The notes below the pieces were generated by a model. That model had not been told where the DNA came from and made no database searches. It was given only the letters and a program-made list of their open reading frames with translations. Of a DNA stretch of 63,811 bases, positions 18,513 through 27,492 are shown piece after piece. Numbering within the stretch: the stretch's first letter is position 1; the number at the start of each line of letters is the position of its first letter. The position numbers were made by a program, and so were the translations under genes. The stretch is taken from assembly GCF_014697615.1 (NCBI RefSeq), contig NZ_JACJSD010000042.1, positions 1-63,811 of the forward strand. The letters run 5' to 3'. Source of the DNA: Nostoc sp. FACHB-280. GTDB taxonomy: Bacteria; Cyanobacteriota; Cyanobacteriia; Cyanobacteriales; Nostocaceae.

Positions 18513-18543
18513 TCTAGGTAAAGTCTAGGTAATATCTAGGTAA
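18513..18543. repeat. three tandem 11-bp direct repeats (TCTAGGTAA core)
   Basis: TCTAGGTAA occurs at 18513-18521, 18524-18532 and 18535-18543, an exact 11-bp period or about one helical turn. The repeats abut the start codon of the 17987-18511 gene, read on the minus strand as TTACCTAGA. They lie between that gene and the recombinase, which suits an operator or recombinase/excisionase arm sites. Confidence 0.65.
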
Positions 18544-18702
18544 ACTAGTCGTGGACACCGAACAACTGAGCGTGTTTCCATCTTGATAACTACCTTGACA
18601 CTATCATGATGAGCGTATGAGTGCGATGGCCGAACCGCCCAGCGGAGGCGATACCTTCTGGAGTGGCTTCCCCGTAAGGGTAGGGTACACCTACGTTTTT
18701 TA

Positions 18703-19800
18703 TTACCTATGTTTGCTTTTTTTACGCAGTGCGTGAGAAGTCCCAACACGCCCGACGTGGTGAATGTACTTTGCAGTTGTCGCCGGGGAAGCGTGGCCCA
18801 AATCTGCTTGCAAGTCAAAATCAGAAGCTCCATTTTTTTTAGCCAGCGTTGCGTGGGTGTGGCGCAGAAAGTGGGCGCTGAACTTAATTCCCGCACAAGT
18901 AGAAATTTCCTCCATCATCAGTCGCAACCCGCGATCGCTTAAAGGTTTACCCCTATCCCGCCGGCTGGGACTAGGAAACACCGGCTGATCATTGCTGGCA
19001 TTCCCACGATAATCCAGTAACACTGCACTAGTTTCCGGATCGAGACTAATGGTTCTAGTTTTATTTCGTTTCCCCGTCACAGTTAACAACAGACAATCTC
19101 CATCCTCCCGAAACTGCCGCCAAAATAACCCCGGCGTAATTACGCGCTTACCATAATCAGAAGTTTGCCGGGCAATTTCTCCCGCCCTCACCCCACTGTA
19201 AAAGATGAGAGTAAACAGCAGCCAGTGCATCTTATTAGTGTTATGTTGCAAGTCTACTTCAATTGCCGCTTTTTCCAACTTAGCAATCTCGCGTTCCGAG
19301 AGAATGCGCTCTGCGAGCTTATCGTCCCACTGGATACTTAAGTCCTTGCCCAAGTCGATAGCAAAATAACCAATAGAAGCTCTAGTACCCCACTCCCACA
19401 AACTTTTAATCGCTGCCGTGTATTTAGCCGCAGTATTTTTACTCAACCCATAAGTATTGTTCTTTCCCCGTACTGGCTTTTCATCCTTGAGCCAAGCCAG
19501 ATAAGCGTGTAGATGAAATAACGTTACCATCCTCAAATCAGATATCCCAAACCGCGACTGCATATAATCGACAAGCTCATAACCAATTTGCCGATATGCC
19601 CGTCGCGTTTGGTCGCTTTTAATAGTGACAGAATGCACCCATAGCTCAATTAGCTGCTGTGTGGAATTAATTTTCTGGCGGTTGGGAAAATAATAATCCA
19701 CAAGCGCGACACGAGCTTCATCAAGCGGTAGAGTTACCACCTCCACAGCAAGTGATTCCACGCTTTTGACAGGTAAATTTTCCATAATATAAATCCCCAA
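18703..19800 (-). CDS. tyrosine recombinase (phage/XerC-type integrase)
   Basis: A 365-residue site-specific recombinase. The N-terminal core-binding SAM-like domain (about 30-160) is followed by a catalytic domain with the first Arg in YSGVRAGEIARQ, the box II HxxR in HFLRHTHATL, a His in LGHAS and the nucleophilic Tyr in TTAKYIHH. All catalytic residues are present and the length is normal. The internal start MENLPVKS (19785) is an alternative to 19800. Such enzymes integrate or excise mobile DNA or resolve plasmid dimers. No att site could be assigned, although the TCTAGGTAA repeats lie close by. Confidence 0.9.
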   Translation of the reverse strand: MGIYIMENLPVKSVESLAVEVVTLPLDEARVALVDYYFPNRQKINSTQQLIELWVHSVTIKSDQTRRAYRQIGYELVDYMQSRFGISDLRMVTLFHLHAYLAWLKDEKPVRGKNNTYGLSKNTAAKYTAAIKSLWEWGTRASIGYFAIDLGKDLSIQWDDKLAERILSEREIAKLEKAAIEVDLQHNTNKMHWLLFTLIFYSGVRAGEIARQTSDYGKRVITPGLFWRQFREDGDCLLLTVTGKRNKTRTISLDPETSAVLLDYRGNASNDQPVFPSPSRRDRGKPLSDRGLRLMMEEISTCAGIKFSAHFLRHTHATLAKKNGASDFDLQADLGHASPATTAKYIHHVGRVGTSHALRKKSKHR

Positions 19801-20064
19801 CCCCCACTGATAATTATGATGCCGAGAACTGTAATTCCCGGTATCTTTATGATAGTTGTTTCTAGGACACGATTAAATTGCTCATCTAGAATCATCTATA
19901 TCGTATATACGCGGATATCCCGTATGCGATGATGGTAGTGAGAAGAGTAGGGGAAGTAGGGGGAGATGGGGAGGTAGGGGGAGTAAGTAAATATTAGAAC
20001 TTGAAGCAAATGGTTAAAGAACTGGTTAGAAATCACTTCTCCACAACAAAAGCGCGAGGGACTG

Positions 20065-20571
20065 GTGGAATATCCGCAGATAAATATAAAACTTCTGTCT
20101 GAAGAAGACCGGGAGTTGGTGAAGCAGGCCAAGCAGCGTGCTGAGGAGTTGCGCCTCACTTTTAAGGAGTTTGTGCTGAATTGTATTAAACAAGCACTTG
20201 TGGAAGAGAGTCCCGATAGTGCAGATAGTGCAAGTGCTGCCGAAATTGAAGCTTTGAAAGCTCAAATCGCCGCCCTGGAAGAGAAGGTGAATATTCCTTC
20301 TGCGACCAAAACAGAAGTACATAACCTCCAGGAGCGGTTAAATCAATTGCGGGTGGGAATTTCAAATGAAATTAAGAAGGATAGGGAGCAACTTGCATCT
20401 TTAACGTTGGCGATCTCCCGACTTGAAAGCCAAATTGAACAGCTAATACCTTCCTTAAATCTTCAGGTGGATGGCGAAGGTAATGCCGACAGTGATAGCG
20501 ACTGGATTTTTGGGGAAGGCTCCGGTGGTGTGGGAGAAGATGTTGAGGATACCCGAACTGATGGAGCATGA
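20065..20571 (+). CDS. hypothetical coiled-coil protein, 168 aa
   Basis: The gene starts with GTG at 20065 preceded by a gaggg ribosome site 6 nt upstream. The N-terminal 50 residues (INIKLLSEEDRELVKQ, EELRLTFKEFVLNCIK) look like a small ribbon-helix-helix or ParD-like fold. A long coiled coil follows (about 55-135), then a Gly/Asp/Glu-rich acidic tail. It is adjacent to and divergent from the recombinase. A DNA-binding accessory of the mobile element is plausible; the family is not recognised. Confidence 0.6.
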   Translation: MEYPQINIKLLSEEDRELVKQAKQRAEELRLTFKEFVLNCIKQALVEESPDSADSASAAEIEALKAQIAALEEKVNIPSATKTEVHNLQERLNQLRVGISNEIKKDREQLASLTLAISRLESQIEQLIPSLNLQVDGEGNADSDSDWIFGEGSGGVGEDVEDTRTDGA

Positions 20572-20653
20572 TGGGAGAAAATGGAAATTAATAGTTTAGG
20601 GATTAACAAAAATCGGTTATTGAATACTTATGTAGACGAGACGTGATAATAGT

Positions 20654-20681
20654 TACCTAAATCTTAGGTATTGCTTTTTAA
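20654..20681 (+). terminator. possible weak terminator
   Basis: TACCTAA (20654-20660) and TTAGGTA (20664-20670) form a 7-bp inverted repeat with a 3-nt loop, followed by ttgcttttt. It lies 83 nt after the 20571 stop. The stem is AT-rich. Because the core resembles the TTACCTA repeats at 18.5 kb, it could instead be a protein-binding palindrome. Confidence 0.35.
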
Positions 20682-20776
20682 ATAAATTGTTAATGAAATT
20701 TCCCTACTTTAAGACGCACGATAATTTCGACTAGCTAGGAAAGGATCGTAAATAACTCGCCCTGATGAGTTAGTTT

Positions 20777-21067
20777 CTATACTTGACCGCATTCTCGACG
20801 GCTGTGGAGATGAGGGGGATGTTGCCATATTGCGTCAATATCTGTGAGTCCCTCGACGTACTGCAATATTGTCACCAGAGCTAATCGCAGCGGAGACATT
20901 CCAGGTTGCCCTTGGCTAGAAAACAATGTACTGAAATCTTGGTCACTGAGGAAGCAGCTAAAGCGATCTGCCATCGTGATGTAAAGGTTGCCTTTTGGAA
21001 AGATAGCTCTAGCAACTTTAGCGGTTTCTGCTGGCACAGTATAGCCTGGTTGTGGATGCAGTGACAT
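20777..21067 (-). pseudogene. IS1182-like transposase N-terminal fragment
   Basis: The frame starts MSLHPQPGYTVPAETAKVAR and contains FSCFLSDQDFSTLF, then SPLRLALVTILQYVEGLTD. This is the typical N-terminus of IS1182-family transposases. Similarity stops after about 80 residues and no DDE catalytic domain follows, so it is an inactive relic. The 21068-21391 gap next to it holds nothing I can identify. Confidence 0.75.
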
Positions 21068-21391
21068 CGAACGATACCTCTTGCGATCGTCTTTTAGATC
21101 CTAAATAACTCTTGATGGAGCTAACTTATTTGTTAAGCAATATTTCGCCACCAGTATCACTTTTGGTGATCGCTTGTTGGGGAAGGCCATCTTTTCCTTT
21201 AAGTGACAATTTATCTGCGATCGCCACAGTTGACGAGAGAGTCTAAACAAGTACTGGATATTTACACTAAAATTAGACTAATTGAGCTAAATAAGAAAGA
21301 CTTGACGGGCAAGCCATAACCGTTAAAACTAAACTAGAGAATAAACCAAATTAATCCGTAAATAAGCAATTTTCCTACTAGCGAAGTATCT

Positions 21392-22807
21392 ATGAAAACA
21401 GTAGAACTAATAAAAATTTTTCTAGCTTCTCCAGGCGATGTACAGACGGAAAGAAATTATGTTAAAGAAGTCGTCGCAACAATTAATCGTACTGTAGCTC
21501 AATATAAAAATGTAAGACTAGAAGTAAAATGTTCTGAAAATGCATATCCCGGATACGGTAAAGACGGTCAGGCAATTATCAACGAGCAGATAGGCAAAAT
21601 GGATGAATATGATTTATTTATCCTAATTATGAAAGACCGCTTTGGAAGTCCTACTAAGCGTCATGCATCTGGAACAGTTGAGGAGTTTACACTAGCTAGA
21701 AAAGCTCACAAGGAAAGAGGTAAGCCTGATATATGGTTTTATTCTGGCTCAATGAAGCAAGATGTAAAGAAGAAGGAAGATAAACAGCAGCAGGCGAAAG
21801 TAAAGGGATTTAGAACTAGGTATATAAATAATAGGTACGGTTTATTCAGAGACTATAAAAACCCTTCTAATTTTAAAAGTCAGTTACACGAGCAACTTAC
21901 TCTATGGTTGAATGATTATAGTAATAAAAAAACCAGAAAAAGCATTACTACTTCAAAAACTAAGACTGCTTCACTCAAGAAAAAAGAGCCTATAGATAAA
22001 ACAAAAGTAGCCAATAATTCTAATCAAGCAAGTTTAATTTCCAGTAAGCCAATAAAAGAAATAAAATCTACTACTAATAAGAATAAAACAAATACTAAAT
22101 CAAAAATTAATAATAGCAAAAGTATAAGTAATTCTGGTGCTTGGGTTTTACTTGATGACAATTTATTTGAAACTAAATCAGTTTTTCAGGATGTTAATAG
22201 AAAGCTGATTCTTAACATACCGATTATAAATTCAGAACAGGAAACTAATCTACGACACTTACAAACCAACCATCGCTACGGTAACAGGCTTGTTTCTTAT
22301 AGCTACCAAAATGATGCATTTATGGTACAAGTGGAGAGTATTGAAACTGATTCTATCAAAGGCAAAACTTCTTGTATAGTTACATTGAAACCAATACAAC
22401 AATCTAATAATTATAATATAGCTAGTTATAACAACTACAGTATAGAGCAAACTGCCGAGCTAATACGTTTTTTACTATTAAATGAAATTCAGGATAATCA
22501 AAATCAAGCCAATAATCCTATGCTGAATTATATGCTTACAGGAAGTAGCTATTCAACAAAGCTGGAAAAATTTATTTTTAGCGATATATGGAAGAAGTGG
22601 AAGAATAAGCCAAAAATGTTTTTAATCAATGCGCGACTGGCAGCAGTACATCTTTTGAAAAGCAAAAATATAGTTGAGCATATATTAAAATTTAACATCA
22701 GTCTTAATCAAAATGTTGTATCAATTGATTTTAGTGGAAAGATGCAGAATATTTACGCAAATCAAGAGCCAAAAACATTACAGGTAAAAGGTAAATGTAC
22801 TTTATAA
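21392..22807 (+). CDS. DUF4062-domain protein with long unknown C-terminal region
   Basis: The first about 120 residues are a DUF4062 domain: KIFLASPGDVQTERNYVKEV, a YPGYGKDGQAIINEQIG segment, DLFILIMKDRFGSPT and SGTVEEFTLA. DUF4062 belongs structurally near the TIR/nucleoside-deoxyribosyltransferase (STIR-like) superfamily. The Glu in GTVEEF (E97/E98) sits where those enzymes have the catalytic Glu; this is my inference. A Lys/Ser/Asn-rich linker (about 180-245) leads to a 225-residue domain I do not recognise (SGAWVLLDDNLFETKS onwards). The gene ends 23 nt from the convergent end of a TM-macro protein, forming a possible sensor-effector pair. It is very AT-rich, which suggests transfer. Confidence 0.75.
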   Translation: MKTVELIKIFLASPGDVQTERNYVKEVVATINRTVAQYKNVRLEVKCSENAYPGYGKDGQAIINEQIGKMDEYDLFILIMKDRFGSPTKRHASGTVEEFTLARKAHKERGKPDIWFYSGSMKQDVKKKEDKQQQAKVKGFRTRYINNRYGLFRDYKNPSNFKSQLHEQLTLWLNDYSNKKTRKSITTSKTKTASLKKKEPIDKTKVANNSNQASLISSKPIKEIKSTTNKNKTNTKSKINNSKSISNSGAWVLLDDNLFETKSVFQDVNRKLILNIPIINSEQETNLRHLQTNHRYGNRLVSYSYQNDAFMVQVESIETDSIKGKTSCIVTLKPIQQSNNYNIASYNNYSIEQTAELIRFLLLNEIQDNQNQANNPMLNYMLTGSSYSTKLEKFIFSDIWKKWKNKPKMFLINARLAAVHLLKSKNIVEHILKFNISLNQNVVSIDFSGKMQNIYANQEPKTLQVKGKCTL

Positions 22808-22830
22808 TTGGAAAGTTTATAGTTAGTATT

Positions 22831-23736
22831 CTAAAAGCAAGCTGATTTTAAAAAGTCCTCTAACTTATATAAATCTATAGAATCTAAATCTTTGGGATAT
22901 ATCATTACTGTTAATTTTTTGGTTATAAACTTTTCTTTAGATGCTATAACGAAAGCTTCTATAATTAACTTAGCTAATGCCATCCTTGGCAAACCAGTAC
23001 GAGCCAAGTCGGAGCCGATGATTGGAATGGTTACATTTTCGCTATGACCTTTGAGGCGGATTTCTTTCCAAAGATTGTTAAGAGATTGCAGAATATATTC
23101 AGAAGAAGATTGTACAGTTATATCATTATTCATATAACCATAGGCAGTTAAAAAATAACGTTTATCGTGTGTACCAAGCGTTATAGCTGTACCAATGGGA
23201 TATCGACCAGTTTTACCTCGCTTTTTGTTAGTTTCTTCTTTACATAGATTACGTAACGGTTCAAGTGCTGTTTCAATATCCGCGTCTAGTCTTGCAATAT
23301 CATTTGCATAAACTTTGGTTAAAAACTGTCCTTGAACACTTGAAGGTTTAATTATCTCTCCTAATTCAGTATCAAAAACATCATTAGTGCCTATTACAAT
23401 ATGACCTTTATCATCAAAAATATCTCCTACTTTAACTTCAACTATTGAATCTGGAGATGATAGTTTATGGCAAAAACTTCTTCGAGGAAAGCACTTTAAG
23501 ATAGCGAAAATAAAGCAGATGATTATCAATGCAAAGTAGCCTGTCCAACCAAAATCTGGCCTTCCAGGGAAAAAGAGCGAAACAGGTTTAGTCAGTAACC
23601 CCGCCAAACCAAAAAAACTGACAAATGAACTCCAAATTCGCTTTAAGCTAACTTTGCTAAACAATTTAAAATAAATTTCAATTGCCATAATCAAGTTTAA
23701 TAAGCGGAACTTCTGTAACATTAAATTAAAACTCAA
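22831..23736 (-). CDS. two-TM macro-domain protein resembling type II Thoeris ThsA (DUF6430)
   Basis: The N-terminal region has two hydrophobic helices (FVSFFGLAGLLTKPVSLFF and YFALIIICFIFAIL). After them comes a macro-like domain of about 190 residues: VKVGDIFDDKGHIVIGTND, GRYPIGTAITLG, RYFLTAYGYMNND and VTIPIIGSDLARTGLP. In type II Thoeris, ThsA has this architecture: the macro domain senses an ADP-ribose-type signal made by a TIR protein and the membrane helices kill the cell. A later start (MAIEIYFKLF, 23688) is possible. No classical TIR gene is next to it; the convergent neighbour is the DUF4062 protein. The family match is by motif reading only. Confidence 0.7.
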   Translation of the reverse strand: MSFNLMLQKFRLLNLIMAIEIYFKLFSKVSLKRIWSSFVSFFGLAGLLTKPVSLFFPGRPDFGWTGYFALIIICFIFAILKCFPRRSFCHKLSSPDSIVEVKVGDIFDDKGHIVIGTNDVFDTELGEIIKPSSVQGQFLTKVYANDIARLDADIETALEPLRNLCKEETNKKRGKTGRYPIGTAITLGTHDKRYFLTAYGYMNNDITVQSSSEYILQSLNNLWKEIRLKGHSENVTIPIIGSDLARTGLPRMALAKLIIEAFVIASKEKFITKKLTVMIYPKDLDSIDLYKLEDFLKSACF

Positions 23737-23880
23737 TAATTATAAATCATTTTTGTTAGAGGCTATTTATAAAGTAAATCTAAAAGCCAGGAGAAAGGAG
23801 TTCTGATAACGATAAGATACTTTATATGCAGTGAATTTACATAGATAGTCGGTATGGCGCGAAAGTCTTACCCCACAGAT

Positions 23881-25005
23881 TTAACTGATATGGAGGTTTT
23901 GCCAATTTTGGTGCTTAATTTGAGAAGTGGTATTGGATTCTAGATGTTCTCTAACTTGCATTCCCACAGCATATGCAAGCAATGGGGGTACCGAATTTCC
24001 GATTTCTCTTTGGGCGTGGAGTATTGCCTCACTGAAATTAAACCAATCAGGATAACTGTGCAAACGAGCAGCTTCTCTAACTGAGATAACCCGTGGTTGT
24101 TCTGGATGGAGGGGACGCAATGCAGTGCGGTTGCCACTCCCCGCTCTTAACGTCACGCAGAATCCATCCCATTGCAGCTTCTTTGATTTGGATTTAGCTT
24201 CCCTTGCACCTGGGGGAGTATTGATGAATTGCTGAATTACTTCTGGTGTATGTGTTGTCGCTGCGAATCCCGTCTCAATGTTAGTTACTATACCAAGATT
24301 TGGGAATATTTTTTCAAGATACTTAGCATATTCTCCCTTCACCCAATCTGGATGCCATTCTTGAGTGTTTTGCTTGGGGAGTAGGGGGACTGGCAACAAG
24401 TCCGCGATCGCATCTCTAACTGTATGTTGAGGTTGATGCTGCGGCGGTATAATTTCTCCAAACTTAGATGCAACAAAAAACACCCTTTTTCTAGCTTGCG
24501 GAACTCCGTAATCTGAAGCGTTCAGGTTTCATTTTGAGAGAAAATAATGTTCTTCTAGCACTGCTTGAAGGTTAGCAGTAATGCAGCCAAACTTCTGATT
24601 TTTAATGCCTGGCACATTCTCCATGATTGCAGCTAGGGGATTGAGTTCCAACACCAGCCGTACAAACTCCCCTACCAACGAGTTTCTCTCATCCTCAACA
24701 TTTTGCAGTCCAGCAACGCTAAATCCTTGGCATGGTGGGCCACCAAAAACGGTATGAATTTCCCCGTCCCAATCTGCATACTTCGCCTGAATACAGGCAC
24801 GTATTTCTTGCGCCGTCACCTCCCGAATGTCTTTGCACAAGACTGTGGCGTGCGGGAAATTATGTTGGTATGTTGTTAGGACGATGGGATTATTATCAAT
24901 GGCGATCGCTATTTCAAATCCTGCTGCTTCAAATCCCAAATCTAATCCACCCACCCCGGAGAATAGGCTAATAGCTATTTTTTTGTTTGTTGCTGTTGAG
25001 TTCAT
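23881..25005 (-). pseudogene. C5-cytosine DNA methyltransferase with an in-frame TGA stop
   Basis: The product, 374 residues if read through, has all core motifs. Motif I is LFSGVGGLDLGFEAAGF, the catalytic motif IV is GGPPCQGFSVAG, motif VI is MENVPG, motif VIII is ASDYGVPQARKR, and motifs IX-X are REAARLHSYPDWF and REIGNSVPPLLA. A TGA at 24529-24531 interrupts it between LSK and NLNASDYG. The two parts are in the same frame, so this is a single nonsense codon and not a frameshift. The 158-residue N-terminal part alone lacks motif VIII onwards, so the gene is probably inactive unless the stop is read through. No matching restriction gene is adjacent. Confidence 0.85.
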
Positions 25006-25075
25006 TTTTCTGCGCTAATATAATGCGCGGTTTTATCTTTAAGACTAAGTTTGCTAATTCGACTAGTTAAATAAG

Positions 25076-25663
25076 TCAAGCTGCTTTTTCCCAATTTTTT
25101 GATGACGATTTGGAGATAGCAGCCAAAGCATAGCTCAAGGTATGCTTGTGAATTTTGGGCATTTTGTGAAACGACATATCTTGACCCCAATCTTGGACTG
25201 ATTTGGTGCCAATATGTAATACTTGCGTGAGAGTTTTGACACAAGTTGCGCGAAAATTGGCGTGAGAAACGGTTTGCAGTATTTGTTTTTCAGTTAACCC
25301 TTCAAGGAGTGTTTTTTCAAGAAAGGTTTGAGCGTCTACTTCCGGTGCATTGTATTCTCCTGTCAAGATGCTATTTAGCTGGTTTGGTACGATTTCGGCG
25401 GCGTGAATGTAAGCAAGTGTAAATTTACAATAGTTAGGTATTCCATCAAAATTGAGATCGCTTCCCCACTTGCGAACTGTTGGTCTTTGTACACCTAAGA
25501 TGGCACATAGTACAGTGATGCATTTTTTTCGATATTGCGAATCTGTTTCTTCTTCAAGAAGTTCTCCAGAACTGAGTTCGGCAATACCGAAACAGTGGCG
25601 TAGAAATTGTCTGGGTTCTAACCTTTCTTTGGGTAAACTCTTGAGCATTTCATAGTTTTTCAT
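25076..25663 (-). CDS. hypothetical protein with two internal repeats
   Basis: From MKNYEMLKSLP (ATG at 25663; an in-frame ATG at 25687 would add eight residues) the product is about 195 residues. It contains two related segments of about 75 residues. Each has a putative helix-turn-helix and a WGxDxxFxxxP block: VQRPTVRKWGSDLNFDGIPN with CKFTLAYIHAAE, and GTKSVQDWGQDMSFHKMPK with HKHTLSYALAAI. The two repeats therefore arose by internal duplication. The protein is soluble. It lies upstream of the methyltransferase on the same strand with a 70-nt gap. A DNA-binding role is suggested but not shown; the family is not recognised. Confidence 0.6.
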   Translation of the reverse strand: MKNYEMLKSLPKERLEPRQFLRHCFGIAELSSGELLEEETDSQYRKKCITVLCAILGVQRPTVRKWGSDLNFDGIPNYCKFTLAYIHAAEIVPNQLNSILTGEYNAPEVDAQTFLEKTLLEGLTEKQILQTVSHANFRATCVKTLTQVLHIGTKSVQDWGQDMSFHKMPKIHKHTLSYALAAISKSSSKNWEKAA

Positions 25664-25796
25664 AAATGATCCCTCACCTAAATGCAATTACAGCAACTCA
25701 AGGTACAGAGATACATTTTGTGTATTCTCTGCATAGCAATTATGTGAAGCTAGCTGTAATTTGTTAGGTGTAACTCTAAAATGTGATTTGTTGTTA

Positions 25797-27347
25797 TTAA
25801 TGACGTTGGGAATTAGTCAAATCAAAGACAAAAGCCGCAATAGCATTTATCCCTGTATGTAAAATTCCATTGACTGCTCGATAACCTTGACGACTCCAAC
25901 CAGCCCAACCAAACTGCTCTCCTATATGCCCAAATTCAGCAATAATTATTGATTCTTGGGTTTCGATGTTAGGTAAAGGTAATAATTGGCGCAATTGCGT
26001 TATTTCTTCCTGTTGTTTGGTATTAACAACTTGAAGTTCGGCTAGTTCTTCTTCTCGTAATAAGAGTACATTATTTAAATGCTCAACTTCCAACATTAAA
26101 GGTGTAATAGTTTTCTCCAACTCCGAGTTCACTACTTTAGCAGCTTGGCTATTGAATGTATTGCTCCATCTGTTTTTGTTAGCATCTTCGAGAGCTTTTT
26201 CTAATTGGGCTACTCGTTGTTCCAATTGTGCCTTTTCTGTTTGGAGTGACCGCACTTTCCCTAGTTCGCGTTCTGTTTCAATTAGCTTTTTAGCTACTTC
26301 TTCCTTGGCTTGGGCCATTTTTTGGGCATATGCTCTTGCTGCTTGGAGTTCCACAGTTGCTGCTTTTAGTGCTGCATCTCGAATTTCAACAAACCGCCCC
26401 AGTTCTTCTTCGGCTTTTTCTTTATTTTGTTGTGCTAAGGCTTCTGCTATTTTCTGCTCTAGTTGAGCCGCAGTGTAGAGTTCTTCAGTTCTGTAAAGCT
26501 TTGTCTGTTTGGGAGTAATTTCGGCAGTGGACACTTCTACTTGTAACTGTTCTGGTTCAAACAGGCGCTTAGTTTCTAGCCCCATAGAAACTGTATGGTC
26601 TAATAATACCCACCACAAATCTGAGTCAGTTTTATCCCATTTAGAAATAATGATGCCCCTACATCCAGTACAACCCATATTGTCCTCGACCACGATAACT
26701 CGCACTCCCGGTGCAAACTGTGGCTTAGATGATGCGATAGAATCTGATTTCCTAACAACCAGAACTGACTTAGAGTTATAAAGAGTATTTGCTTTAGGAG
26801 TAGGCAGTTTTGAGGTTGCTGCTGCTTTAATTTGTGCTGCTGTCTTTTTCCCAGTATCTACCACCTCCTTCACTAAGTCAGTTGAGATTTGAGTTAACTG
26901 GCGCAGGGCTGCAACGCTCCAATTCTGTACTTTCTCGCGCACAAGGCGTTGCACCCTTTTCGGAAGCTTCTCAAACCAAGCGTATATTTCCATTGAGGCT
27001 TTAGCGATGTAGCGTGATGCCCCAAAGTCAGGGCTATCGAGCCATGCTGCAAAAATCTTTTTCCCATCAGTGTCCATAGCGATGCAGTCGTCATAGACAT
27101 GCTGCAAAGCTCGACCACTTTCTAATAAACCATCAAAGGTCTGGCGAACAAACCCTAAGAAGTTACCCAATGTTGTTCGGGCTTTGCTTTGTAGTTCAGG
27201 TCTTTTAAATTGGTTGTAATCGAAGCTGTAAGTTATTGCAAAAGGAGCAATGGCATCGGCTTGTTCTTCAATATATTGCTCTAATTCTAATTGGGCGATC
27301 GCTTGGTTGTCGGGTAAAACTACGATCGCTCCTTGCAGTTGTGTCAT
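25797..27347 (-). CDS. large coiled-coil protein with KOW/SH3-like segment, 516 aa
   Basis: Residues about 1-190 are helical. A central segment of about 50 residues (VRVIVVEDNMGCTGCRGIII, then DLWWVLLDHTVSMG) looks like a KOW or SH3-like beta-barrel. A long coiled coil follows (about 290-460, rich in EKAQLEQRVAQLEKALE-type heptads), and a short C-terminal domain (FGHIGEQFGWAGWSRQGY) ends the protein. No membrane segment is seen. This layout is reminiscent of plasmid KfrA-like or structural proteins, but the match is loose. It is transcribed divergently from an XRE regulator, with a good promoter at 27429-27457. Confidence 0.65.
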   Translation of the reverse strand: MTQLQGAIVVLPDNQAIAQLELEQYIEEQADAIAPFAITYSFDYNQFKRPELQSKARTTLGNFLGFVRQTFDGLLESGRALQHVYDDCIAMDTDGKKIFAAWLDSPDFGASRYIAKASMEIYAWFEKLPKRVQRLVREKVQNWSVAALRQLTQISTDLVKEVVDTGKKTAAQIKAAATSKLPTPKANTLYNSKSVLVVRKSDSIASSKPQFAPGVRVIVVEDNMGCTGCRGIIISKWDKTDSDLWWVLLDHTVSMGLETKRLFEPEQLQVEVSTAEITPKQTKLYRTEELYTAAQLEQKIAEALAQQNKEKAEEELGRFVEIRDAALKAATVELQAARAYAQKMAQAKEEVAKKLIETERELGKVRSLQTEKAQLEQRVAQLEKALEDANKNRWSNTFNSQAAKVVNSELEKTITPLMLEVEHLNNVLLLREEELAELQVVNTKQQEEITQLRQLLPLPNIETQESIIIAEFGHIGEQFGWAGWSRQGYRAVNGILHTGINAIAAFVFDLTNSQRH

Positions 27348-27361
27348 GATTATATTGACCT

Positions 27362-27466
27362 CGCAAGGGGTTGACGTTAGCCGTTGCGATTCTTCCTGGA
27401 AGTCGAGTGCAGCGGCTTTCTGTTACTAATTCTACTTGTGTTAACTAAAACCGTCAACCCGTTGCG
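27362..27466. promoter_or_regulatory. 15-bp inverted repeat, candidate XRE operator
   Basis: CGCAAGGGGTTGACG at 27362-27376 and CGTCAACCCGTTGCG at 27452-27466 are reverse complements with one mismatch in 15. They occupy both ends of the divergent gap between the coiled-coil gene and the XRE gene. The right arm overlaps the -35 box of the minus-strand promoter. Binding of the XRE protein to both arms would let it control both genes. Confidence 0.65.
27429..27457 (-). promoter_or_regulatory. sigma-70-type promoter for the coiled-coil gene
   Basis: On the minus strand TTGACG (27457-27452) and TAGAAT (27434-27429) are 17 nt apart. Each matches the -35 or -10 consensus at five of six positions. 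The predicted start site is about 75 nt upstream of the ATG at 27347. Confidence 0.6.
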
Positions 27467-27492
27467 GTAATGCAAATGGTAAAGTTACTGTA

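Noticed and set aside
18600-18690. GC-rich palindromic stretch between the recombinase and the repeats
   Set aside because: It looks like the common HIP-associated palindromic repeats of Nostoc-type genomes rather than an att site or RNA gene.
18525-18896. Long minus-strand ORF of 123 aa overlapping the recombinase 3' end
   Set aside because: It overlaps the recombinase coding sequence in another frame and shows Arg/Cys-rich, low-complexity residues typical of shadow ORFs.
24529-24531. In-frame TGA in the methyltransferase as selenocysteine or as suppressed by the tRNA-like element
   Set aside because: No SECIS-like hairpin was seen, and the tRNA-like anticodon UUA reads UAA and not UGA. 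A simple nonsense mutation is more economical.
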